Assembly (NCBI GenBank): GCA_022559845.1
Contig: CM040128.1
Location: 77,625,247-77,689,246 of the forward strand
DNA length: 64,000 nucleotides
DNA from: Amorphophallus konjac
Lineage: Eukaryota > Streptophyta > Magnoliopsida > Alismatales > Araceae
Reading direction: 5' to 3'
Of the stretch, positions 46,409-56,731 are shown piece by piece. Within the stretch, counting starts at the first letter, position 1; each line of letters starts with the position of its first letter. The notes below the pieces were generated by a model that saw nothing but the letters and a program-made list of their open reading frames with translations, made no database searches and was not told where the DNA came from. The position numbers and the translations under genes are program-made.

Positions 46409-48873
46409 GGTCCTCTCTTAGGCCTCATTCTGCTCTCCAGGGCGAGGTGGGTGGTAGGATATCACCCCAGTTCTTACGGTGGGTTAATGCCCTTCTGGGT
46501 GATAGCAATATGCATAAGTTCTTTCCCCAATATCACAAGCAGGTCCACACCCTCCCTATGCATATGATACCCATGTGTTCTGAGCTTTTAGAGCACATGC
46601 TAATTTTCTGTTTGCTTTAATGCTCCTGGAGGAATGGCCATTTGCCTTCTCACTCACGCCATGAGTTGTTGAGGCTTTGGCTTAGTCCTAAGATCGTTGG
46701 AATCCACATTTCTTTTGCTTTATCCTTTTCTTAATCCCAGCTCGTTAAAGGGCTGTGACTCATCACTTTGGCTTCCATGCCACTCACACACAAGCACTCT
46801 GCCGCCAGTGCAATGCTCACTGAAGTTTATTCCCGCAGACTTTATGTTTTCATCTATTGATGAGCACTGTCCGCTATAGTCTCCAACCCCCACTTGGGAT
46901 ACAGGCTTGCTACTTTTACAACATGGCTTGTGGTCTCGTGCACCTGGGCAATAAGGTGTTCCCTCTGGTTTGCTACCGATTTTGATAATGGACCCGTCTT
47001 TGGGGAAAGGATACATTATGGTCTCGTACCAATCAGATTTCTGCAGCCACCCTTACATCCCCAGAGATTTTTTTCTTTATATCATGATCTCTGGAGGACG
47101 TTTCACCAAGGGGATGGATATCAATGGCCATGGAGCCAGCAGTAGCACATGCACAGTTTGAAACTGGAAACGGAATCATCCCTGGGTCAATGGAGCTCCC
47201 CTTGTAGGCCAGTCCTCGAGATTCTCCCTACCCAATTTTGGGATATGGAGTAGCCATTCTTGGCTTGCTCTGATTTTAGGGGCCATCTCGGAACTTCCGT
47301 GGATGCGCTTCCACTTTTTCACCTCCCAAAGCTCTGGTCTAGGGGAGGTGCTGCCCAATTTTCCTCAGAACTGTGAACTTAATGAAAAAATAAACTAATG
47401 ACAAAAACATGAACTAAACAATTGATATAATGCTAAACCAAATGCATCAGACGCAAAGAATAAACGCTGGGAAGAACAAATCTGAACAGAATGTGGCTAA
47501 ATGAAGTTGCTGTTCTGGCAGCAGAAATAAAGAAAAGATAATTTGCTTTAAAGAAATAAGAAGAAAGAAAAGAATAAACAAAATGAATGGCAATCAATGA
47601 ACTAATCAAACAGGTAAATACTGCATGATCATATGAATTATGCATAAACCACTTGCATGATTTTCTAAGCACTGTGCAATTTAGGACCCGCCGTGGGAAG
47701 AGTCGACTCCCTCCTGTCCTGGCTCTACCCGCTGTCTAACACATGAATCCGACCCAGGAGTCAACTCCAAGGGTCGACTCCCCCTAGCCTGGCCACTACC
47801 CAGTGATTGCATCCCATTGAGGAATTAAACCAAACACCTTTGCATCCGTCATGCGACTCATATTAACCCACATTGCTTCCCCTTCCTTATGCATTCTCTT
47901 AGCAGTGGGTACTTCATTAATGACCACACTTGCATTGGAGCATGTATGCATTATGCGTGTGAATTGAGCCATGTGCATAGACCTCATGTGAATGCTTGTA
48001 ACCCATGGTCAATCAGCCATTTTCGGTCGACCATTTGTTGAATTCGGTTGACCAATCTGCAATTTCGGTCGACCAAACCCTTAGTGCATCAATGAACCCT
48101 GCATGCTGCCATGTGAACATTTGCAAAAGCTTCCTTGCACTCCCTGCATAAATAATGCATGCATTGATGCATGCTATACACAAAGAGGAAACAAAAGAAA
48201 GAAAATTTGAAGAATAAAGAAAGAAATTAAAGGAAGAAAACCACAAGAATAAATCAAAGAAAGGAAGCTGGAGTTTAACGCCTCCTAAACTTCCAAGATC
48301 AATCCATAACATGAATAAAACAAACAAACAACAAACAAATGAATAAACATGGGATGTCCTTCTCCCTGGCGTGAACTGCGTCGGCGAAGCACAGTCCTAC
48401 GTCGACGCAGTGTCGCTCCTTGCATGCGCTCCTGCCATGTTTGCGCCAAGGCTGGCTGCACATGGCATCGATGCAGCAACGCTCTGGGTGAAACCCCAGC
48501 GTGTTGCGCAGACGTAGCCAGTGCCCTGCGTCGATGCGGCTTAGCCTGTGCTAGCCTCTACTTGGCTTGGCGTGTCGACGCGGAGTGGCCTTGCGTCGAC
48601 GCGGCGGCCGTTTGGCCCTTTTACGTGTTAAAAGAAGTAAAAGAAATAAAAGAAGAAGAAGAAATGATAATAAAAAATAAAATACAATAATAAACACGCA
48701 TAGATAATAAATGATAAGCAAGATAATAAAACAACAATAATGATGGCATAAAACTTGATTAAAAAAGTATAGCAATGCATAGATAACAAAAAGAAAGAAA
48801 AGAACTAATAGACCTACAACAAAATAAAAGAATAAATGATAATGGTAATGCTCTTACCTCTCTGGACACTATG
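46409..48873 (+). repeat. LTR-like sequence F2, middle part
   Basis: Continues the left flank of C. Parts resemble F1: GGCCAGTCCTCGAG (47206) against GGCTCGTCCTCGAG (61767), and GAGGTGCTGCCCAATTTT (47349) against GAGATGCTGCCCAATTTT (61893). An A-rich block (47380-47680) and palindromic units follow in the same order as in F1. No gene was recognised; short frames (46697-46879, 46720-47016) have no domain. Confidence 0.5.
47703..48605. repeat. GTCGAC-containing palindromic doublets in F2
   Basis: AGTCGACTC units lie at about 47703 and 47777. Three GGTCGACCA-like units are spaced about 23 bases at 48024-48076. Four doublets of a GCGTCGACGC-like core start near 48372, 48440, 48505 and 48572, about 67 bases apart. 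F1 has GGCGCGCC-centred units instead at the equivalent place. Confidence 0.65.
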
Positions 48874-48878
48874 CAAAG
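48874..48878 (+). repeat. Left TSD of the solo LTR
   Basis: CAAAG before TGTTGG; repeated at 50890-50894. Confidence 0.85.
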
Positions 48879-50889
48879 TGTTGGCCCGGTTAGGAAAGCA
48901 ATCGAGAGGGGGGTGAATTGATTGCGCCCCCTTCTTTTAAAACTAAACGCAGAGATGATAGAAGATATCTAGATAGCTGAACAAAATGATTTAATTATGA
49001 TGAAGAGCAAGCAAGCTCTCACAACTCTCCAGCATAGTTTGATGAATCACTCGGATAAAACGTAAAGTGCGGACAGATTGTATAAACTCTCAGCTCACCG
49101 CATCACACTCGTAAAATAGAACGGATAGAATAGAACAACAATCTCACAAACAGCAAACCACAGCACAAGGAATTTTCAGGTGGTTTGGACGCACCCGAGT
49201 GCCGTCCTACGTCCACCCCTCTCAACCCGAGAGGATTTCACTAAAACCCGCTGCACGACGGCAGCAAAACAAACACACACAGGGTCAACGACCCCACACA
49301 CGGGCGTTCTCGCACAACGACGAGAAGCCACGCACACGGAGACGATGCTCCAAAATCGTTTATGAAAAAAAATATATGAAATACAAGCCCAGTTTAGATT
49401 TCTTAAACTATGCTCAAATAAAAGTGTAGAAGAGATAGAACAAGATATCCCCCTTTAAATCTTCAATGAAAATCGTAGATAGAAGTGGTAGATGCGCTGT
49501 AGCTTGATCTGCAGAGTGGAAGAATGTCGAACTCGCAGGGAATGCTCAGGGTAGAAGGATATGGCGATGCCCAGCTCGAACGAGATCAGATCAGCAAGGA
49601 TGTCTTGTTGTTGGCGTCCCCCAGCTCTTCTCCTTCCTTCCCCTTCAAGATGTGACCACCTCTTCTCCTCTTTCTGCAAGGATAGAAACTGTTAGCTCAA
49701 AAGATTAGGTTTCATCAATCGAGTTCACAGCATATATATACGCAAGGAAAAGATATGCCATATGACAATAAACCCATGAGAAAACCTCTCTAAACCACAC
49801 CCAATCAAGTATAGAAACCCTAAGGGTAATGGGGTAAAAAGCCATGGCAAACGGATCAAGTAATGGGGGATTCGAAACCAAAACCGACAGAACCGTTCTG
49901 GATGCCCGGGACAAGTGTCGACTCTCAGATTCGACTCTTGTTCGCGGGTGTTCTGCCAGAAAAGAAAAAAATAGAACATAGGGTGAAAGTGTCGACTCTC
50001 AGAGTTGACACTTCTCATCATGAGTTCTTTTCGTTCAAAAGAACCAAACCCAAGCCGAAAGTGTCGACTCTCAGAGTCGACACTTTTTGGCAAATGTTCT
50101 GTCTGCAACAAGAAGCACACGCTGGCCTGTAAGTGTTGACTCTTAGAGTCGATACTTTTTGCCAGACTTTCTGAATGCGATGAACAACATGCATATACCT
50201 GTAAGTGTCGACTCTGAGAGTCGACACTTTCAGAGTAAAATAAAAAATTAGCCTAATGAGCCAATAAAACTCTAAAAATGCATCAAGACCAATCAAGGCA
50301 TATTGAAATAGATTTAAGCATGAATTCTTACCATGACTTCAAGGTTTTGTGGGCTTGATTGAACCTGTATTTTATAGAAACTCAAATTCAAATCAATCTT
50401 AAATCAATGCTCATAATGGAGCCACTTTCTTGTATCCAACCTTCATGTTGATAAGTAGGTATTGCAGACACATCAAGAGATGATTCAAATACCTCTAGCT
50501 ATTCAAAATACATGCTCTCATTTCAAACATTGATTCATGCCAAGATAAGCCATTTTCAATTTAACTCATTCATATCTCTCTTTAATTATAATTTCAGTCC
50601 AAGGCAGACTGAACATTCACAAACCTCACAAATCAAATAGACTCAAACAGTCCATTTCTGAATTGAGTAAAACCGAGCCACTCATGAATTCAAAACAACC
50701 CAAGGCAAGCTGAATTCCAGATTTGAAGGCTAATTGAATGACAGTTCAACAAAAGTAGCTATTTTGCTAGGCTCAATAACAACCATTCAAGAAACCAATC
50801 AAATTGACTAACACTGAACAAGGGATTTGCAATGCAAATAACACAACATAGAACAAAATGTCGTCGTCAAAATACGCTGGGGCACAACA
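48879..50889 (-). mobile_element. Solo LTR of a SIRE/Maximus-like Copia element
   Basis: On the minus strand it starts TGTTGTGCCCCAGCG and ends with the SIRE-type end (ATCAATTCACCCCCC, then CCAACA), 2011 bases, with the 5-base TSD CAAAG on both sides. No primer-binding site or polypurine tract adjoins it, so the element was reduced to one LTR by recombination. A TATA box lies at about 49731-49740 (TATATATA on the minus strand). Confidence 0.88.
49915..50229. repeat. Five palindromes at 72-bp spacing in U3 of the solo LTR
   Basis: Units start at about 49915, 49987, 50058, 50131 and 50203. The third (50058-50086) has perfect 14-base arms, AAAGTGTCGACTCT and its complement, around one base. The fifth (50203-50229) has perfect 13-base arms. 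The others have one or more changes. The sequence between units is not palindromic. Confidence 0.92.
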
Positions 50890-50894
50890 CAAAG
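50890..50894 (+). repeat. Right TSD of the solo LTR
   Basis: CAAAG, matching 48874-48878. Confidence 0.85.
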
Positions 50895-51540
50895 GAGATA
50901 TTAACAAGGCTTTTACGGGTCGTGTTTGAACCTTGGGATCATCCCATCATGGTCATAGCTTGACCCCGCTCTGGGCCAACAACCCACTGTGTTGAAACAT
51001 ATTTCTATTGGGATCTACTCCCGAACATCAAACTTGCCATATTTCTGGCAGACATATGCTTATAAATTGAGACTCTTGTTCAAATATGAATTGGTCGATT
51101 AATGACCAGCTTTGCTCAAATATTTACCTCGCAATGGGTGATGCTTTTTTTATTGAAGTTCGGAATTCTCATTCCTTTCTTTAATTGATATTAATTTAAG
51201 GCCTGAGGGCCCCTTCTGTTGGCATTTAATCAAAGGTTTTCTCCTCTCCAAGGGGATGTAATTAACGCCGTGACCTTTATGGCACGGCGGGTTTTAGTTC
51301 TAACCCGATACTCACAATCGTCTGGTTAGTCAGACGAAGCGCACTCGTGGTCTCAGACCCTCTCAATCTTGAGACCTGAATAAATCGTCACTTCGGTGAC
51401 TGGCATGCCCACACACTTAATAAAATCGAATAAACCATCCATAGAATGAAAATAACCAAGCAAAATAAAAAAATAATAAAAAAAGATGATTAAACCAAAA
51501 AGTGCGTCCAATAACTATTAATGCAAATAATGGTCTTGAA
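50895..51540 (+). repeat. LTR-like sequence F2, right part
   Basis: 51210-51420 matches 62905-63090 of F1 clearly: AATCAAAGGTTTTC, GGGGATGTAATTAACGCC, then the GTCACT...GTGACTGGCA(T/C)GCCC end block. F1 then reaches an LTR end and primer-binding site. In F2 the match is lost in A-rich sequence before that point. Confidence 0.65.
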
Positions 51541-52380
51541 TAATATTGCTCTAAAAGGAGAATGTTAATTTTTCATAAATGAAAACCCTGGTATATAAGC
51601 TTTATCAGATGTCTTGTGATTTTTTTGCACCCCCACTTCCTCTGCTATTCAGGCGCTTCAACATCTGATACTTGCACCAAAAATTGGTATCAACAATTGG
51701 TATCACACTTCATATCAGACCTCTTAATCAGCTGCTCAAACGTCATCTCCACAGCATGTTTGTGTTCCTGCTCCAGAACTCATGATTACTGCACCTCAGC
51801 CACCTTAGTGACATTGTGTCTATGTCCAGAGTGTGTGTTTTGATAATGTCAAAGAGGGAGTCTTGGCTCTTTCTGTTATCATGAGTGTTGAATGAATAGT
51901 TGTTTGATTACTTGATTGTTGTTGCATATGTCTATAAATCTTGTTCCTGCCTATGTCTGTATTCAATCTGATTATTTATCTTCGCCACAAGCTATCATGC
52001 TCACAGGTTCACAATGCTTTCCACCAATTTCTGCTGAATTTTGTTGTTCTCAACCTGCTCTCACTGTTTTACCCCTACTCTAAAATGTCTCTGCTCAATT
52101 AGCTCCCCACCTTCATGAATGTTCCACATATCCTCTCCATATCTTCTGTTTTGATGATGTCAAAGGGGGAGAGATTATGAGTCATCACTTGAGATTATGT
52201 GTCAAAGGGGGAGAGATTTTATTGGGGAGAGTGTTTATAATTGAGTCAAGGGGGGAAGCTTGCAAAAAGGGGGAAAGTTTTTTATTCAGGTTCATTCAGG
52301 TTCTGACTGATTGAAAGTTTAATGACTCACAGTCGATTATAGTTGAACTTAGATGTCATAATGACTCACAGTTGCCATCA
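51541..52380 (+). other. Deleted interior of a SIRE-like Copia element
   Basis: Two TTGGTATCA motifs at about 51688 and 51703 resemble the SIRE primer-binding site. From 52140, TTTTGATGATGTCAAAGGGGGAGAG-type words recur, typical of the end of SIRE-like interiors. No gag or pol domain remains. Confidence 0.5.
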
Positions 52381-52381
52381 T

Positions 52382-52396
52382 CAAAAAGGGGGAGAA
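52382..52396 (+). other. Polypurine tract of the SIRE-like element
   Basis: AAAAAGGGGGAGAA directly before TGTTGTGC, the standard arrangement in SIRE/Maximus elements. Confidence 0.8.
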
Positions 52397-52657
52397 TGTT
52401 GTGCATGTGTGGTTCATGCGTGATTTTGATGATGTCCAACTACGACTCATTATTGTGCATTTGATAATGATCCAACTATGATTCACTATGTGTGTTGCTG
52501 ATTTTTCATGCTGCTATGTTCTTCATAATATGTTCTCTCATGATTAAATTCTTGGATCATGATGAAATCTTTACTCATCTTGAAACTTTGATATTCATAA
52601 TACTTTGATTCCCCTCATGATGTAAGTAGATGAGTATTCTAAAAGTTGACAGATGAG

Positions 52658-53690
52658 GAAGGTGCGCCGACACACATGATAGGTGCGTCGACACATAATG
52701 TTTCTCAGCACGCAGCCTTGGCCAGAAAATGAGAAGGTGTGTCTACCTAATCTTCATGGAGGTCGACCTAACTGGTGATCCTATGCACAAGCAATAGCAG
52801 TGCAAGCAAAGGGCTTTGGATTTGCTGAAATGAAGAGGCAAGGGCTAGGCCAGAACTATGTAAGGTCAGAGTGTTCAAAGTGTGTCGACCCACTTCATGA
52901 GTGAGTTGACCTACACGCTTATAAGAAGCAGAGCAACAACAGCAAACAACAAGAGTGCGTCGACCCACTACTTAAGTGCGTCGACCTACATGGTTACAAG
53001 AAGCAACAGTCATGCAGTAGCAGCACAAGCAGATATGAAGGGTGAGTCGATGCAGAGGTCCAGTGTGTTGACACAATAGAAGAAGAGAAGAAGAAGAGAG
53101 GATATGTCCTCCAAGCCATATGAAGGTTGTCTCGACACAATGCACTTACGGTGTCGACGCATCATTGAACAAACAGTGCATTCCCTTTAAATCGAATGAA
53201 GGCTGAGTCGACGCAATGAAGATATGGCGTCGACACAACAGCAGTAGCCAGCAGTACCAGCAGTGCAAGTAGCAGCAAGCAGCTTCAGGAGCTTATTACA
53301 AGACTATGTCAACACAAGTCTTTCATTGCGTCGACACATCTTCAGATCCAGTAGCAGCTATACGAGCAACATTTTTCAGTTGCGTCGACTCCACCCTCTT
53401 GGTGCGTTGACACGGGATCATTCCAGCCGGCTGCTTCAGGAGCATGTTATAAGGGTGCGTCGACACACACCTCAGGGTGCATCGACGCATGCTAGCCTGG
53501 CTGGCATTCTAGCTCACAACAGCCCAAGCAGATGGTAGGGTGCGTCGACACACACTTCAGGTTGTGTCGACACACACTCATTAGGCCCACTGTCCAGCAC
53601 GAGCAGGCGGTGAGGTACGTCGACACACCCAACCAAGTGCGTTGACACAGCTGAAGCAAATCGTGAGATTAAGTCAACTCATAATGGTAC
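52658..53690. repeat. About twelve GTCGAC doublets in U3
   Basis: Each doublet has two GTGCGTCGACACA-like copies with centres about 20-24 bases apart. Doublets start near 52658, 52737, 52876, 52951, 53040, 53126, 53201, 53304, 53380, 53455, 53538 and 53611, mostly 73-89 bases apart. As GTCGAC is self-complementary, each doublet can also be read as an inverted repeat. Confidence 0.85.
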
Positions 53691-54071
53691 TCTGACAGAC
53701 TTTGAATAGGGTCAACTGTCTTGTGTTTATTTACTACAAGTCAATGCTCACACCTTCAGGACTCGCGCCTCAAGGTCTGAAAAGGGTCCTAGGATAAAGA
53801 TCCTTCCTTTTCATCATGGGACAGTCAGAATACTTTTTGTGAAAAGGACCTGTCAAAAAATAGATCTAGAAAAAGGGGGTTTCCATGTTGTCTTCTCGAT
53901 AAACATGGACCAATCAAAAATAGCCATGGAAAAGGACCAGTCAGAGAATAGATATGGAAAAAGACACTTTCCAGGCTTCTATTCTATAAACATGAACCAA
54001 TTAGGTGGCAGCGTCTAAAAGAACCAATCACAAGACAGATCTGGAAAATAGAAATCTTTCATGCTTCTCTT

Positions 54072-54080
54072 CTATAAATA
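54072..54080 (+). promoter_or_regulatory. TATA box of the SIRE-like LTR
   Basis: CTATAAATATGG, about 380 bases after the last GTCGAC doublet. Confidence 0.65.
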
Positions 54081-54561
54081 TGGACCTCCTGTCTGAAGAA
54101 TAGGCCGCTGCTGCCCTTAGCCATTAGAGACGGCCTGAGCTTTTAGAAGAAAATCTGAGAGGAAGAAAAGAAGAGAGTGGAGTAGCCCAGTAGCTGGTCT
54201 GAGCCAGTCCAATGCTGAGAAGAAGAAGGAGAGCCTTGAGCCCTCAGTGTGAGTAGCTGAGCGTGAGAAGAACTGAGTGAAACGCCCTTAGATCTGACAG
54301 GATTTCAAATCTGAGTCCAGATCTATATCTTCAGCTTCAAGACTTCGGTCTGAAGCTATAGTTTCATTTATCAGTTTTGTTTTATGTTTCTCTTTCAAAA
54401 CTCTACATTTGTTTTCCGTGTGTAGTGATATTTTGATAGCATTTTTTTCGGTGCTCTATTTTAGAGACGGGAGTGGGCTTTGGCTGCTTTGCAACCGTAT
54501 GTGTCTAGTCGAGGAGCATGTTCCTCGAGGTGAAGCTGTGAATCAGCGTTTATGGTTCTAT

Positions 54562-54856
54562 GGGGTTCGTCCCCGTGTGCTGCTGCCTCTCAACAGTGTG
54601 TTTTCTCTTTTGGGGTTTGTCCCCGTGTTTCGCTGCATCTTTGTAGCCTGTTTTTCCTTTGGGGTTTATCCCCGTGTGGTGCTACACCTTTGTAGCATTC
54701 CTTTTCTTTTCTTGTGGGGCTCATCCCCATGTGTGGCTGTGGAAACGGCATGTGTGGGGGGGTTCATCCCCGCGTGTGGTTGTGAAAACAACGTGTGTGG
54801 GGGGGGAGTTCATCCCTATTAAGCTGTGTATCAGCGTTTTGTTGGGGACTTGTCCC
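54562..54856. repeat. GGGG-n5-CCCC hairpin series downstream of the TATA box
   Basis: GGGG/CCCC pairs lie at 54562/54571, 54612/54621, 54661/54670, 54716/54725, about 54759/54768 and 54844/54853, and a weaker one near 54805, at 40-55 base spacing. Around them is a degenerate tandem unit with CCGTGTG(T/G) and a GCTGC word. Confidence 0.75.
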
Positions 54857-55349
54857 CTTGTGTATTGCTGCATTTGCAGCGTAGAAATCCTCACCGAGTT
54901 TGGTGAGAGGTGGACGTAGGTCTACTGGATAGCAGCCGAACCACCTTAAAAATTAGTGTGTTCTTATCTGAATGCTTGTGTGATTGTTCCTTTTCTCTTA
55001 TCCCCATTCACAGGTTTAGGTTGACGCTATCACTCACATTAGTTCGTTTACACTACTACACCCATTCAATTTGCTCTCTCACACACACCCAAGTGTTCAA
55101 CAGATCTTTGCTCAATAATACAGTAGATCTTTCTATCTGCTGAAATTTCATCTTATTTCATCAAGCCAGTCAGCTCTTAACCACGATCAATCTGATACTC
55201 AATGAAGTTAAGTCTCGCTCACTTGTTTCTAAGCGTTGTGTTGTATCCGCTGTGTGTTGAAACCAAAGTTTCATTGAGTTAAATTTTTAAAGGGGTGTAA
55301 TCAATTCACCCCTCCCCTCTTGATTACGGTTGCACCGAAGGACCCAACA

Positions 55350-56731
55350 CACATTACACAAATCACACTGGGATGGCCCACACTAAGTACACGAGAATGG
55401 AAGAGCACACAAAATCACATAGACACACTTTCTGCGAAGTCACGTCCCACACGGATGCCTCGGGGTACGAAAATGGTAGAGCATGGCACCCTGGGCTGAA
55501 GGGAACTGGGCGGCCAAACCCCTTACCGCCCAAAGGCTGAGCGGCCACATCACTGGCCGCCCACCCTAGGCCACCCTGTGGACTGGACGGCCACCAGTCT
55601 AGCTGCCCAGCAAGCTGGGCGGCCAGCTCTTTGGCCGCCTAGACAGGGCTTCTACTGGAACCTGGGCGGCCATAGTAGTTGCCGCCTTCAACCCTGTGTG
55701 GCCAAGGTACTGGCCGCCCGGCAGACCTGGCCTGCCACCCCTTGCATCGCCCAGACAATGGACTATAGAGAGAGAGAAAGAGAAAGCAGGGTGGCTAGGC
55801 TCCTAGTCACCTGCGACCTGGGCAGCCAGACCCTCGGCCACTTAGTAGACCTGGGTGGCCAAGCCTCTGGCCGCCCAACTCTGGACGCAACGGCCACCCT
55901 CGTGGCCGCCTCCTGCATGCTATGTTTCACAGAAACTACCAAACTCCACGCGGAGTTCGATCCCACGTCCCATTTGTCTCGGAACGAAGGGGGAAATAGG
56001 GGGAATCAATCCCTGGCCATTCCTACATTCGGTAAAATGCATTTAAACCACGAATCGAAGCCCAAATAGGTCGAAACCGTCTCACGTCCCCAAATCATGG
56101 ATTTCCCCAAAATGAATAGTACTCCCACTCTCATCCTCATCGTAGCATAGAATTGTGAGGGAAACACGCGGGAAGAGTAGGGATCCATCCCCCTATCTTT
56201 TTGAAGCCTTAAACCGTCGGAACCTCGCAGAAACGTCGATCCTCCCCACAGTCAACTCCCACGACCGCAACCACTCCCGCCTCACTGTTCACCACACTCC
56301 TCGCCTTCGTCCTCACCGTACGTCGCCGTTGTCGCTCCACCCCGGACCTTCTCACCGCCGTCGGTCACCGGAGGTGAGAAAGGGAGAGGGAAAGAGAGAC
56401 GGGAGACTGAGGGTGAGGAGAGACGTGAGAGAGAGATGAGAGAATGGAGGGGGAGAGAGAGAGGGGCTTAAAATAGGGTTTTAATTTTTATTTTATTATA
56501 TTTTTCCCATTCCATTTAAAAAATTCACAAGAACTCCAAAAAATCCCAAAAAATATATTATGACTCAATTTTTTAAAAAAAAAGTAAGGCCACTCAATGC
56601 GCTGCCACGGACTTGAAATAATCCACATAAACACCATCTAAGGGTCCGATGATCCAATATTAAAGTCAAAAATCCACACGGACACGATCTGTAACCTGCG
56701 GAAACACGATCCGAGACCTAGGGACGTTACA
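55350..56731 (-). repeat. Truncated minus-strand gypsy-type LTR (G)
   Basis: On the minus strand it starts TGTAACGTCCCTAGG, a chromovirus-like LTR start, at 56731. The other end is lost at the junction with the SIRE-like LTR at 55350. A TATTTTAA motif near 56470 may be its core promoter. It lies directly against the pseudogene at 56732, so it probably inserted into that gene. Confidence 0.6.
55507..55905. repeat. About nine GGGCGGCCA/TGGCCGCCC hairpin units
   Basis: Examples with perfect arms: TGGGCGG (55507-55513) with CCGCCCA (55526-55532); GCGGCCA (55541-55547) with TGGCCGC (55554-55560); GGCGGCCA (55618-55625) with TGGCCGCC (55632-55639). Loops measured from the CCA arm are mostly 6-7 bases and differ in sequence between units. 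Confidence 0.9.

Larger units (their letters stand above)
52397..55349 (+). repeat. 3' LTR of a SIRE-like Copia element
   Basis: It runs from TGTTGTGC to GACCCAACA, 2953 bases. It has a U3 with GTCGAC doublets, a TATA box at 54072, a GGGG/CCCC hairpin series in the probable R region and the SIRE-type end AATCAATTCACCCC. It is of the same superfamily as the solo LTR at 48879 but in opposite orientation and a different family. Confidence 0.85.

Noticed and set aside
48285..48775. Small frames around the cgtcgacgc doublets and an A-rich tract
   Set aside because: They depend on repeat composition and lie in the LTR-like sequence F2.
49915..50229. A CRISPR array: 28-bp palindromic repeats with about 44-bp spacers
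   Set aside because: The repeats lie inside a solo LTR with TSDs in plant DNA, units are degenerate, spacers resemble each other, and there are no cas genes.
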